64,000 nucleotides of DNA from Pseudisothecium myosuroides (taxonomy: Eukaryota; Streptophyta; Bryopsida; Hypnales; Lembophyllaceae). Shown in pieces: positions 1 to 11,340 of the stretch. The stretch spans positions 15,314,001-15,378,000 of the forward strand of contig OX637296.1 in assembly GCA_951799445.1 (NCBI GenBank), in the 5' to 3' direction. The stretch's first letter is position 1. Each line of letters starts with the position of its first letter. The notes under the pieces were generated by a model that did not search any database, had not been told where the DNA came from, and saw only the letters and a list, made by a program, of their open reading frames with translations. Made by a program: the position numbers and the translations under genes.

Positions 1-129
1 TTGTGTGAAAAGGGGAGGTCTTGTATAGTAGTTTTATTTTCAATGAGTGCTTTTGGATTTTTTTAAACCAATGATTCATACATTACCGAAAAGGATGATT
101 TCCACGGTCACCAGCCCATCCTTCAAGGA
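1..129. mobile_element. Short TTAA-target element, right part (cut by window start)
   Basis: Bases 1-129 match 37,825-37,953, the right part of a short (about 226 bp) TTAA element. The right end reads CCTTCAAGG and meets the sequence ATTAAC at 129-134, so the TTAA target is 130-133. The reverse complement of the element at 34,213-34,434 is related throughout. The left end lies outside the window. Bases 129-132 (ATTA) are also the empty site for the 4-bp-TSD element that split this sequence in copy B at 37,958. Confidence 0.7.
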
Positions 130-193
130 TTAACAAGTAAAGTCATCCATCAGACCCTTGAGGTCTAAGAAAAGTACAAACATTATCTCTTAA

Positions 194-372
194 TCCCTAA
201 AGTCCCATTCTTCCCTCAAGGGACAAAAAGAATTTTGGGCAGGTTCCTAACCTCAATTTTTGGTGAAACTTTTTAAATTTTCTTATAAAATAAAAAAAAT
301 TGATTAGCTTTATGGAAATATAAGTTTTATTTCAATTGATGCCCAGGAGCAAAAGTTATATCCTCGGGGGGT
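194..372. mobile_element. Relic of a TTAA-target element (one end only)
   Basis: The sequence after TTAA at 190-193 starts TCCCTAAAG and then follows the element at 58,827-59,396 (CCATT.TCCC, a GGGCAGG box, and a segment about a TGCCC-GGAGCAA motif). No right terminus is seen. The same relic is at 38,753-38,932 in copy B, so it predates the duplication. Confidence 0.5.
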
Positions 373-1109
373 GCAATCTTTGAAAAAAATAAGGATGAAG
401 GTGCAAAGACTAGGTATTTAATGGGGGGTTATTATTTCTTTTTTTGGTTTATTTTGCACCCTATCATTAAGTAATTTTCTAATGTAGTTCATTAAAAGAG
501 GGCATACATTAATTGTAATTTCCAATTGCAATGAATATATGATATGCTATATAGGTTCAAGTTTTTTGCACTACTCACAATTATAAAATTGGTGTAGGAT
601 TTAGGGTTCATAATTAGGGGTCTTCTTAATTCATTTAGTGCTTTGAAGTCCAAAAATTCATATCTTATTCCACAAAGCTCCAAAAATATGAAACAACTTA
701 GATTAGATGCCAATTCCACTTGTCTTTCAAGGAGAATTTATTGGAAAATATTTTAAAAAGTTTCACCTCCCCAAAATTCAATTTTGACTCTTAAATGGGC
801 AATTTATGAACCTCTTACCTTATAAGCTCAGTTTGTAATCAATTTTCCATTGACAGATTTTCAGTAGCAGAAATTGGTATTCATGCAATGTTCTTTACTC
901 AATATAATGATGTAAAATAATCCCCCACTTCAGTTATATTTTCTACAATATGATCGCTCAAACGGGCATTTTGAAACAATGCATTCTTCATCCTTGACTG
1001 TTAGTATATGTTTTTAATTGCATTGAGTTCCATTTTTTTCTTGCTTGGAAGTATAAAACAACATCCATTGTGCATAATTGGGGAACCAATTCTGCATGTA
1101 TGTAGGGAA

Positions 1110-1851
1110 GGGTTGTTGCAAGAATGACTGGCTAATTTTGTTCCACTTTGGCTGTTTTTGGCTAGTACTCCCAGTACTATGAGCTTTTTGCATATGAATT
1201 TTTTTAAATAAATATAAAATAAGTATAATTAGTATAACACTAGAAATAAAATATCACCAAAATTTCAGACCTAAAAAAAATCAAGGTAAAAAGTTATTCA
1301 CAAAAACGTGTGAGCTAAATTTTTGAAGAAAATACATAGTTTGACGTTTTAATTTGTACAAAATAGGAAAAACACTTTTCAAAGAAACTAAAAATTGGCC
1401 ATTTGGAAAGACTTTATTTTGAAGAGATTTCACCAAAAAAATTATCTTGGAACCATCTTCAACATTCAGAATTGCGCGCGCAAGGGAGCCTTCTTTGCAT
1501 GGACGTAGAGGACATAAAATATAATTTTTTTAATGCCCCTTGGTAGGAATATGACTTCCTACTATGGGAATACACCATATAAATTTTAGCTCCAAATCAT
1601 TAAATTTGGGGACTCCATAGTACTAAAAATCCTTAAAACTCAAAACATGACATATTAGTTTAAATTATTTTTAAATATAAAATTATTTTTGAAAATTTCT
1701 GAAAAAAATGAGATATGATTAAACTCAAGAGAGGCATCTCCAATAAAAATTTCAAATTCATGCAAGTCATGCTGCAAAAGTTATAGCAAAAGAAAGCTTC
1801 CGCACTCGCTTTGTGACAATGTTTTAGTACTGGTCTTTCTTGCAACGACCC
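1110..1851. mobile_element. Non-autonomous 742-bp element, GGGT ends, 4-bp TSD (GGAA)
   Basis: The left end GGGTTGTTGCAAGAA and the right end TTCTTGCAACGACCC form a 15-bp terminal inverted repeat with one mismatch. GGAA flanks both sides (1,106-1,109 and 1,852-1,855). Copy B has one GGAA at 40,967-40,970 and no insert. Internal stretches resemble 37,958-38,687 and 60,309-61,039, which have nearly the same length. There is no transposase reading frame. The 61-codon frame inside is not a gene. Confidence 0.85.
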
Positions 1852-2348
1852 GGAATTGCATTAGAGTTCTGATCAAGTTCAAAAATTCACAACTAATTTG
1901 TCTTTGGAAAAAAACAATACCTTAATACGTAGAGAAACCACATTAGGGCTCTTCGTGGAAGAGTGGCTCAACAAAATGGACACTTGGGACGGCAACCTGG
2001 GACGGCAACCGATACCTCTTTGCGGCTGCTAACTCATCCGCCGGGGGCGCTCTCAAGGTTAGCTTGGGTTGCTAACTCTCATAAGCCTATTTTCTAAAAA
2101 ACTTATAATGATTTTAGAGCTAGAAAACAACAATTTCTTTGATGCTTTTTCCTTGAGGTGACTTCAAATTTCATTGTGTTCAGCTATAATATCTTGTAAA
2201 CCTCATATAATCTTTTTGTTATTTTATATGACAATTTATTTGTTAAAATGTGGATGAATAATCATTCCTCTTCTAAAATTCTTATCTTCTTGTTGCTAGA
2301 CTATAAAAAGGTGGTGAACGCAATATTATTACTATGTAGACCATGTAT

Positions 2349-2774
2349 ATCTGGTGTCTGGCTGGTGCAGCCACTTTTGAGTGCATTGTGACATTGATGT
2401 CACAATGCACTCAAAAAAAATTTAATGAAAATTTAAACCCCAGCCCACCCTCTTATAATTTTGGGAGGGTGCAAAAGTTTTTAAAATTTAAAATTTTAAT
2501 TTTACACCCCCCCCCATCCCCCTCTTATAATTTTGGGAGGGTGGAATTGCAAACAATCAATATGGGACAATCTCATACTGTCGTACCTGTATATGACTAT
2601 ATTGTATTCGTATTTGTATTCATACTGTATTTCATATGTGCATCTGATGGCTATTGATTTTTCTTGGAGGGAGGTGGAATTTTTTTTGAAATGAATTGGA
2701 CGGCTCCTGATTTTTGTGGTGTGTATGGGGGGCCAAGGGTGGTACACAACTATGTTGCCTTTTTTCACTGGGTT
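2349..2774. mobile_element. Retroposon-like insertion with 13-bp TSD
   Basis: A 426-bp block is flanked by perfect 13-bp direct repeats GTAGACCATGTAT (2,336-2,348 and 2,775-2,787). Copy B has one copy at 41,427-41,439 and no insert. A long, exact TSD is typical of LINE/SINE-type target-primed insertion. No poly(A) tail, A box or B box was recognised, so the class is open. The block carries a perfect hairpin near its left end and two copies of a 26-bp motif (CACCC..CTTATAATTTTGGGAGGGTG). Confidence 0.7.
2375..2416. repeat. Perfect 18-bp-stem hairpin
   Basis: Arms 2,375-2,392 and 2,399-2,416 are exact reverse complements (core GAGTGCATTGTGAC / GTCACAATGCACTC) around the 6-nt loop ATTGAT. It sits inside the 13-bp-TSD insertion. 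Confidence 0.85.
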
Positions 2775-4025
2775 GTAGACCATGTATTTCCAAGATAAAA
2801 CCAAATGAATTCCAAATTTAACAAATGCAAGATATACTTTGCTAACACTGGAGATTACTTGTGAAAGGTTTTCACCATAGTATTGTGATGTGTATCATTT
2901 GGTTATGCACTAGGATATGTGTAAACTGCCCAACTTGTAGAACTTTGTAAGTAAAACAAAGATGTATTAGCTGTGAACAAACACTTTTTTAATCATGTTC
3001 CAAGGATGTATTTAATTTGAAGCTAACTTTGCCCAATTGACAAATCCTTTCAGTTTGTTTTTTCTTTCTATCATTTTGCATGGCACCTGTAACACCAAAT
3101 TGAAAGTCAATTTCGATGAATTGGTGGAGTTTTACCTCTAAATTGACCTCAAGCTTTGTGTAGGTGAATGTCTCACTTTTTGTTTGGCTCCAAAAAATTC
3201 TCACAAATTTCTTATGAACGTGTGATGCAGGTACTTGAACAACAACTCTTTAAGCACAATATAGCCCTGAAACATTTACAACACTGACTACAGATTGGAA
3301 GACATTCACCAACTTGTGTAAGTATTTTACATCCTGCCTTCTTTTTTAGTAATGAATTTCAAACACCATGAGCATAATACACAAATTGCAATTAATACTT
3401 AATGTTTCATTAATAGGTGTTATTGTGTTACATTTATTGTCCGTCTTGAAATTTGCAAGTGCATTTTTCACCATGGCACGAAGATGTTTTTGTTTGAAAT
3501 GTGGTTTCCAATTTCCAAATGAATATGCTAATTTTTGTGGACAATGTGGAATGCCCAAAGATGAGTGTCCAGTTGGTTTACAAAGAGACAAAGAGGTAGA
3601 ACATAATGAAGAAATAGCATTGGTCACCGTTTTAGATTTACGAGGTCCCCTGCACACACAATCCGTACATGAAAACCCTATCCTAAAGCCTCCATTCTAG
3701 TATAATACCATTTTCAATCCCCCTCCTATTAAAAATAGGAAGACAAACAAGGTGTATGGGAAATTAGCATTAAGGAAGCATTGGGCTATTCAACACCATA
3801 ATCTAAAAGATAATATGAAACAAGTAAAAAAATGGATTGAAGAGGGACAAAATAATGGGGATCTGCCTCAAGCACTACTAGAAAGTAGTGACCGATTTAA
3901 CAGAAAACCAACAGCCGTCTGTTGTTCTGGATAGCAATGGACATGAATTGCAAACTTCAACAGGTTTCTGTACAAATGTCATTTCCTTTCTATTGATATG
4001 GGTATTGTACATTGCGAATTTTTTT

Positions 4026-4190
4026 TAAACACTTTCTTTGGAATCTTTTTTATTCTTTTTTATTCTTAAGAATCTTTTTGGAATCTTTTTGGAATATTAA
4101 GAATCTTTTGGAATCTTTACATAATCTTTTGGAATCTTTGAAGAATCTTTTGGAAATCTTTTGAAATCTTTTTGGAAACTTAACATCTTT
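4026..4190. repeat. Degenerate tandem repeat of AATCTTTTGG
   Basis: The motif AATCTTTTGG / AATCTTTTTGG recurs about ten times with small spacers. It lies inside the CACTA element and could be its subterminal repeat array. Confidence 0.7.
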
Positions 4191-4597
4191 TGGTAGGTTA
4201 TAGGATTTTCTTCAAAAGTTTGAATATAGAGGTTGAAATTTAATCAAATTTGAATAAGATTTTGAATTTGATTAGAACTAATCTAATTAGTTCCAAAATC
4301 TAATTCAATTTTGATTCAAATAAATATATTTGATGGACTTCTTATTTTATTAGAATTCTAATCCAATTTCAATTGAATTTTCTACAAACTACAATTTAAT
4401 TAGAACCAAAACTTATACTTAGATTAAAATTTATATTTATATTTTGAAATGTAATACAACAAGTCTAGAAATAAAATTTTAGAATTTTTTTGGTAGTTTT
4501 ATTTTATAATATGACTTTTCTAAGAGCACTTTTGAAATATTCTCATTTTAATTTTGAATTTGATTAGAATTCTAGGTTTTGAATCAAAATAGTTTAA

Positions 4598-5516
4598 TCC
4601 CTAAAGGACCAGCCTGCTATTTTTAGCAACATAGTGATTTTGGGTACGTACATGTGACTAGAGATTTTCATATTTTAAGCTGAAATTTTAATAGAAGGTG
4701 GGGACGAGGAATATCTTCATGTGCACTAAATTTCATGACATTTCAAAATAAAAGTAAAAAGTTATGGCCTAATATGTTACTATTTTTACCGGGCGGGCAC
4801 TCCGGGCAAATCTGAAAAAATCACTTTTTTCAAAAATAAAAATTTGAAATTAGTTTGCTAGAGGTATATATACATGGAAAACTTTAAATCATTCCATTTT
4901 GACCAATGAGTAAAAAGTTATGAGGTTTTTTAGTTTGCGGGCAGTTACGGATTCTCTACTCTGAAATAAACTTTGAAGTTGTTTATTTAACTCAATTTTT
5001 AATATTTTTTGAAAAAAAAAAATCATAGGATTTAGGTTGTTTATTACAACTTGACAACCATTGGGATTGACATTTTTCAATTCCAGAATTCCAATCTTAA
5101 CAATTTAGTACTTTGGATCATTCTCTACTTCTTTCTACTTACTATTTTTTTTTGTATGTTGTACAATTCCAAATGATTTGAAATTTTTTAAGCATGTAGC
5201 CAACTTGTTTAGGAAAAATAATTCAAAGGAGAATCACCATTTTGGACATTTTTCATACAAATGTGACCTTGTGAAGTGCAGCTGCCTTGTTTTTTGCAGG
5301 AACAAAAAAGGATTTTTGCCAATTCAAATGCTAATATCTTCCAATCCGCATGGTGGAAAATTCTAAATTTTTTTCACATCTTCTAAAACTAGTTTACTAT
5401 AAGAGCCTACGATTATATGTGTCAAAAAAGTTTTTTTTTCAAAAATTTGGTACTTGTACTAAAAATGGCAGTTTTTGAGTGTTTTCCGTGAAAACTTAGT
5501 CATGGAACTTTAGGGG
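4598..5516. mobile_element. TTAA-target (piggyBac-like) non-autonomous element, 919 bp
   Basis: TTAA flanks both sides (4,594-4,597 and 5,517-5,520). The ends are TCCCTAAAGGACC and CTTTAGGGG. The inside is collinear with 16,665-17,596 and 19,639-20,572 (shared stretches about GGCAACATAG, GGGCAG and CAAATGTGACCTTGTGAAG). No long frame is present. It is nested in the CACTA element. Confidence 0.85.
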
Positions 5517-6045
5517 TTAAAATTCAAAATAGTACAAATTTTGAATTATAGAGCATTCAATTCAAAGTTCCAAACTATTTTGATTGAATTTCTTCAACAT
5601 TTGACTTTCAAGTTTTCAACTACTCAAAATTGAATACTTCCAAATTCACATTGAGCTACTCAAACTACACTATTGAAATTTGAACTATTTAAATTTAAAT
5701 TTAAAATTTTTAACTAGTCAAACTCTAATTAGGTTTAGAACTACTCAAACTAACTAAGTTTAGAGCTATTCAAACTTTAAGTTTTGAACTACAAAAGAAA
5801 TGTGAATTTCAGCCAAAGCACCTTCTACTAAAATGATTGCCATTAATTCTGAACATCTTAGAAACAATTGAAAATTTTACCACAAAAACTAGACTTGAAT
5901 ACAAAACTTTTCCAACAATTTTTATGAAAACGGACACAGTATGAAGGAGAAAATGGCTTTCAAAGTCAACTGAATTTTGCAAGACACCCAAGCATGCACC
6001 CGGAAAAGAATAAATCAAATTAAAATCTACCCAGTATACATTTGG

Positions 6046-6262
6046 TAGTACCTTTGGTGCAATGGTTAGAACCTTGGACCTCCAACCTTGAGGTCCAAGG
6101 TTCAAACCTCATCAGAGGTGGATTTGCCTACATGGCGCCTCCGTCCGCATGGCGGGGCTGCCCACGTGGCGGGGGCTGCTTACATGGCGCTGCCTTTGTG
6201 GCACTATTGCCACATGGCAGCTTTCCATTCATCAATGTGGCACTGGTCTATACGACATTTTT
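6046..6262 (+). mobile_element. tRNA-derived SINE-like unit
   Basis: Bases 6,050-6,119 look like a degenerate tRNA. The acceptor arms ACCTTTG and CAGAGGT pair (one G-T). An A-box-like TGGTGCAATGGTTAG is at 6,055-6,069. A good B box, GGTTCAAACCTC, is at 6,099-6,110. A GC-rich body with repeated ACATGGCG motifs follows, then a T tract at about 6,258. This head, body and simple tail is the layout of a plant SINE. The T arm is not well paired, so it is not a functional tRNA gene. Clear TSDs were not found. It lies near the right end of the CACTA element. Confidence 0.6.
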
Positions 6263-7521
6263 TTTTAAATTTGAAATTTTCATTGTCCAAATCAACAAAA
6301 TTGAACAAAAAATTCCAGTTTGATTTTGACAAGGACAACGTGACCAAAACAACTGAATTGAACAACAGATTTCAATCAAATTTTTGTTGTTTCGGTCATG
6401 GATTTTCTAGTAGTGAAGGCACATTTAGTTTAGAAGATGTAGGGATTAGGATGAGTTTAAATAAAATTATAGATGAGAATATTGGTGGTTTACAAGAATT
6501 AAAATTCAAGGAGAGAGGTCAGTCATATAAATGGAAAAAGACAACATTTATAAGAAATTTAAAAAACATTTGAAATACAAAAGTCATAAAGAGAGATGGC
6601 TTCAAAAGGGGACTACGGATGAGGCTCCTCAAACATCACATGATGCTGAGCAGGTTCATGAAGATGATGAAACAGTGGTCATGAAGGAGATGGGGTTGAG
6701 GGATGTGGATTACATGTATTCAAAGTTGGACACATAGATGACGGAAAAGAAGAAGGTGGAAAACCCCAGGCCTTTTCCTAATTCTAGAAGATTGAAAGAG
6801 TTACAATTTGAAGAGTGACTGCACTTGGTAGCCACGTTCATTCGTGGTAAAGGACTTCATTGGGATACATTAAGCCAAAATCAAAGTCTTTGAAAGGGTT
6901 TTACATGCAACACCGTGACTTCTTCCTTCATGGCAATGTAAGCTGGAGGGCGATGCTTGAAGTGGTCTTTGAAGGTGCACTTCCTTTCAAGCTCTAACTG
7001 TTTTGTTTACTTGTTCATTATTTTGGGCTGAATTCTTGGGTGTACAATTGAGCTTATTTGTGTATGAAACGTATTTAACTATTGTGTGTTTCCCATCAGC
7101 TTAAGGAAAGGAAGCTCGGTTCCAATCACCCAGAGTATGCCAACATATTGTTTCATTTGACAAAGGTTTGTATTTGCACATAGGTGGGTTTTTTTAGGTA
7201 TACATAAATCTAATTTGTAATTCACTCCAAATGCGTTTAAAGTGTCTTTTTAGGGATGATTACCTTCATCCTCAGTGAATTTTTCAGCTAGTCTGTTTCC
7301 ATTTTATATCTTCTGTGAATCATGAATGATGATTTTTTTCATCATTTTAATTAAGCAAGTTTGAGGATACTCATAACTAGGTTTGAAAGCAGAGGTAATC
7401 AAGGTGGCTATATGCAATGCAGGTTTTGTATAGAATGTTGGAAGTGGTTGGTGATGCATTATCGATAGCTGTGAAAGAGTTAAAGCGCTTCGTATTGAAC
7501 CTTCTACTACCTTTTGCGCAA

Positions 7522-7966
7522 AAAGTATCTATCATGAAGTTGGGAATATGATTCATGGAAGACCTTTATAAGCTGAGGAATATGTTGGATGGTAGTTGAG
7601 TAGCATGTTATGGGTATATGTTAGTAAATGGAAACAATCTGCACTGACTTAATGTTGTTGTGCTGCCCATGTTTTGCAGGAGATAGGGATGGAAAACTAG
7701 TTGTGATGAGGGTCATTTGGATAGCATGGTACAAGATGAATTGTTGTTGAAGGTAAAGATAAGGCAGTAGAAGTTTTATATAAGGGATTGTATTTTTATT
7801 GGGAGATTTGTCAATTAGAAGGATTAGTGTGTAGATCATGTTTGTGGGTTCTCATTGAACCTATAGTTGGAATATTTCTTATGCAACCATTAAAATTGTA
7901 GGTGGTTGCATGTAGGCAACTAGTATTGAAGGGAGAGTGGAAAAATCCTCATTTCCATTTCACATG
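7522..7966. other. Shared non-coding stretch
   Basis: It matches 43,771-44,210 in copy B. The minus-strand frame at 7,621-7,839 (72 codons) persists in copy B at 43,871-44,089, but it has no recognisable domain and codes little beyond simple sequence, so it is not called. Confidence 0.4.
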
Positions 7967-8194
7967 TTGTGGGCGCTAGATTACCCACCCTTGGTAATAG
8001 AGCGAACACCGACCAGGTTCTATGCCTTTATCCACTTTTTTAATATATGGGGGTGTTGTGAGCGCGGTCCACTGTGCCTTCCAAGCAATGGATCTTTTTT
8101 GCTAACATTTCCTAAGGGTCGTGGATGGCAGCGAATAATTAGTAATGCATGTAGTGACTCACAAGTTAACTGCGATGTTCAAGGTGATGGTGAA

Positions 8195-9420
8195 ATTCTA
8201 ACTCCCTAACTATCTATCCTATGTCGAGGGTAGACTGGGTAGTTGGCGTCATTTCTAACGTTCCTAACTACGTAAAAAGGGGAACCCCTATGTTCCTTCC
8301 ATGAACCTCTAAGACTATCGTGGGTTTTTAAGACTCCACCTAGAAGTTCTACTTCTAAAGCCTAATTCTAAAATCCAACTCTTACTCTAATTTTCAACCT
8401 CTAAATGAAACTCCAGACTTTTACCCTTTTAACTTGGCTTTAAGTATTAACTACCGACTTCTATTCTATGTTTTGACTTTTGACTCTAGATTTTTACTTC
8501 TAAATCAACTTCAACTCCTAACTTCCAAGTTTTAACCTTCTAAGGTAATTCTAAGTTTCACTTTTAATTTTATGTTCTTATTCCCAAACTACTCTAAGAT
8601 TTACCCTCTAAGTTAACTCTAACTTTTCACTTTCTACTCTAGATTTTTATTCCTAATTTAACTCTAGGTTTTTGACTTTTAACTCTAAATTTTTACTTCT
8701 AAAATTAATTCCCAATTTTAACCTCTAGGTTTGACTCTACGTTTTCACTTTGACTCTAGATTTTTTCTACTTCCAACTAACTCTAAAATTTAACTTCTAC
8801 CTCTAAGTTTTAACTTCTATTTTTGACTTTTGACTCTAACCTTTTACTCCCCAATTGACTCTAAAATTTAACCTTTAAATTTAATCTAAACTTTTGACTT
8901 TTGACTTTTGACTTTTGACTTTTGACTCTATTCCTAACTCAAAAATCTACTTCCTAAGTTGATTTTCAATTCTACTGTTGACCTCTATTTTTACTCTAAT
9001 TTTTGACTCCCTAATCAACTTCTAAACTCTTACATGAACCTACCCTAAGATTTGACTTGAGAGTTGAAACCCCTAGGTTAAGTTCTAAATTAATTCTATT
9101 TTTTAACTTCCCAAAGTTAACTCTAGATTTTGGCCTTAGAAGTTTAACTTTAAAAAGTAAAAGTGTAAATTGATTCTAATTCTACCTGCTAATTAATCCC
9201 TAATTTTAATCCTAAATTCTCCTTCTAATCTAATCCTAATTTCCGTCCATTGTTCCTTGTGGATCAAATTTAATTAAAATTCCTCTGTTCTACCCCTTAC
9301 CGCTTAACTTAGCCTAACGCAGTCAGTTTACGGTCAAATCTGAATTATAAGCTGTTTTTGGAAACCTCTATTCCTAATCTATCAACTTTTGAATCTAAAC
9401 TTTTAATCTACACTAATCTC
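8195..9420. repeat. G-poor degenerate repeat region (ACTCTAA / TTTTGACT motifs)
   Basis: Over about 1.2 kb the plus strand is almost free of G except in TTTTGACT and TCTAAGTT words. Degenerate units such as AACTCTAA, TTTTGACTCTA and TTTTACTTCTAA recur every 10-20 bp. An exact heptamer array (CTTTTGA, about five copies) lies at 8,890-8,928. No coding potential. Confidence 0.8.
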
Positions 9421-10465
9421 GGATGCTAATCACGCTCTAAGAGCTGATTAGGAAAATAAATGCTAATTAGGGAGAAACATCAAAGATTAAATCAAAAACT
9501 CACCTCTTCACTACCGGTCTCGGAAATGACTTCGTCCCCGTCCACGTGTACATCCTCACGCTCCATGGTAGTCTTTGGCTTTGTTTTGAATTTTTTCCCA
9601 AGCTCACCGCTTATTGAGAAAAGATTACAATTTTTGATGATCTAAACTCCCTCTTTCCCTTCCTCCTTTCTTTTCTTTATTCCTCTTTCTTCTACACTAG
9701 CACTATTCCACCTAAGCTTTTATGAGTCTTACACTATGGTTTCAAACTACGAGAAGGGTTTAAATGTTCTTCCTATCCTCTTACACCTTTTGCCTTTGTG
9801 TCATCCTAATCCTCCTCCCAACGGTCACCACAAATTCTCAAGATTTCCCTCCCTAAGTCTACCTAGGCTTAGACCTAGGTTACTATTTATCGTCTCTCTC
9901 TTTTTTGTTCTCTACTTCATCTCCTTCTTTCTAATCTCCCTCCATTGTTCGTGTGTATATTTGGTTGGTTAGAATGGAGGTTTCAAGTGTGCGTGCAGGT
10001 GTGACGTGGAGGGTGCAATTATGTGTGTAGGAGTGATGTGAGGTGTTGACTCTCTTCCTTCCCTTCCCTTTGTTCTTTAGTCACAACTTGGAAGTTTTGG
10101 AATTTTTGGCCTTGGATCCCCACTGGGTTTAACTGGTTTTCTAAACTAGCTCTATCTCTGATTTTCTAAACTAGATCTATCACTGGTTTCCTAAACTAGA
10201 GTTATCACTAATTTCCTAAACTAGATCTATCACTGATTTCCTAACTAGATCTATAACTAATTTTCTAAACTAGGTCCTGATTAGTGGAGAGTTTTTTCAA
10301 ACAAAAAACCAAAGTTGGGGCTCCGCAGAGCATCATCCCGTTTGTGGTCTGAAATCAGCCATGATGTATGTGAGACATGGTCAATTTACCCAAATCGCAA
10401 AACCGGCCAAGGTTGGGCGCTGGACAGGCAGTGTACCGCCTCGGTTACCGGCCCTATACCGGTAC

Positions 10466-10572
10466 TGCCGCTGGGCTCCGTTATTACAGCTGGGCTCCGT
10501 TACTGCAGCTGGGCTCTGTTACTGCAGCTGGGCTCCCGTTACTGCTGGGCTGGTTGGTCCGCTGGCTGGCTG
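10466..10572. repeat. GC-rich tandem repeat, about 18-bp unit
   Basis: The unit CAGCTGGGCTCCGTTACTG recurs about four times with small changes, followed by GGCTGGTTGGTCCGCT copies. The array opens three overlapping plus-strand frames (60-108 codons) that are products of the repeat rather than genes. Confidence 0.85.
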
Positions 10573-10677
10573 GTCCGTTGGCACCACAAAATTTTTAATC
10601 ACCCCAACGGGTTCCCTCAGGGGAACCCACTTAACCAATAAAAATTGGAGTTTTGGAAAAAATTAGTGTTAGAGTCA

Positions 10678-11340
10678 AGGCTTCGCCGTCCGGGGGTTAG
10701 GCCCGAAGTTGTGAAACAAGACACTCAGCTTAGCAAACCACGTATACCAGGGCTAGGTAGCTAAACTTGGCCCACCACTTCCTACTTCATGCTAAACTCT
10801 AATATCTTGGAAGCTAAACTCTGGAGGTTTCTACAAAGGTCTTAGAAACTAGACTTTGGACCTAAACACGGGGGGAGTGCAAAGCTTCGCCATTTAAGTT
10901 GGTTTTAACACCAACTTTAGGACTTCTTTGACACTTCGGGGGTTCAAGGCTTCGCCGTCTACACTTTTAACACATGTTTTAGGACTTCGACTTGTCACTA
11001 GTTCAAAGCTTCGCCGTTTCCAAGGGGGGTCCACACAATGAGAGAGACTTTAGAAGACGAAAAAAAAAACTAAACTTTAAAAAAAAAAACACATAGGTTC
11101 AAAGCTTCGCCGTCCCGGAGGGGGGGTCCATTCAACAAGGAGAAGACTAGAAGAGGGTTTGGGATAACTTTAGAAAACATGCACAAAGGAGGTTCAAAGC
11201 TTCGCCGTCCCGGAGGGGGGTGCACTCAACAAAGAGAAGGTTAGAAGAGGGTTTGGGATAACTTTAGAAAACATGCACAAAAGAGGTTCAAAGCTTCACC
11301 GTCCCGGAGGGGGGTCCACTCAACAAAGAGAAGGTTAGAT
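10678..11340. repeat. Tandem/dispersed repeat around GCTTCGCCGTC, part with about 95-bp period
   Basis: The word AAAGCTTCGCCGT (or a one-base variant) recurs at about 10,681, 10,883, 10,948, 11,007, 11,101, 11,197 and 11,290. From 11,095 the copies belong to a tandem unit of about 95 bp (starts near 11,095, 11,191 and 11,285) that includes CCCGGAGGGGGGT and GGGATAACTTTAGAAAACAT. Confidence 0.8.

Larger units (their letters stand above)
1856..3472. other. Shared non-coding stretch
   Basis: Apart from the insertion at 2,349-2,774, this stretch matches 40,971-42,148 in copy B. It contains no convincing reading frame. A 12-bp motif GGGACGGCAACC is doubled at about 1,987-2,010 in copy A but single in copy B. 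A short inverted repeat lies at about 1,948-1,970 (GGCTCTTC / GAAGAGTGGCTC). Confidence 0.5.
3873..6415. mobile_element. Non-autonomous CACTA (En/Spm-type) transposon, with nested elements
   Basis: The ends are CACTACTAGAAA and TTTCTAGTAGTG, a perfect 12-bp terminal inverted repeat starting with CACTA. A second short match (TGACCGA) lies just inside each end. The 3-bp TSD is AAG (3,870-3,872 and 6,416-6,418). Copy B has the uninterrupted site at about 42,548-42,550 (ACG, one base changed). These are the hallmarks of the CACTA superfamily. No transposase is present. A TTAA element (4,598-5,516) and a SINE-like unit (about 6,046-6,262) sit inside. Confidence 0.9.
3473..7521 (+). pseudogene. Decayed multi-exon gene with N-terminal zinc ribbon, copy A
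   Basis: I do not recognise the gene. The reading starts at ATG 3,473. Residues 5-25 carry a zinc-ribbon pattern (Cys7-x2-Cys10, 11 residues, Cys22-x2-Cys25, in the style FCLKCG...FCGQCG). An inserted TAG stops the frame near 3,698. A CACTA element (3,873-6,415) then splits the coding sequence, which resumes at 6,419. The two parts of the remaining frame (to 6,570, and 6,531-6,737) overlap in different phases, and further stops follow. An exon-like block at 7,100-7,165 (AG before, GT after; contains KLGSNHPEYA) joins in phase with a second at 7,423-7,521 (VLYRMLEVVGDAL). The pair recalls a TPR helix pair, but weakly. Compared with copy B, 123 bp (41 codons) are missing after 6,654. Not expected to make protein. 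Confidence 0.6.

Noticed and set aside
6050..6119. tRNA gene
   Set aside because: T arm and anticodon arm are not properly paired; followed by SINE-like body and T tract.
7993..8004. TGGTAATAGAGC resembling a plant retrotransposon primer-binding site
   Set aside because: Ten of 12 matches, but no upstream LTR or matching LTR at the other end.
10315..10666. Overlapping plus-strand frames of 73-108 codons
   Set aside because: Translation of an 18-bp tandem repeat in three phases.
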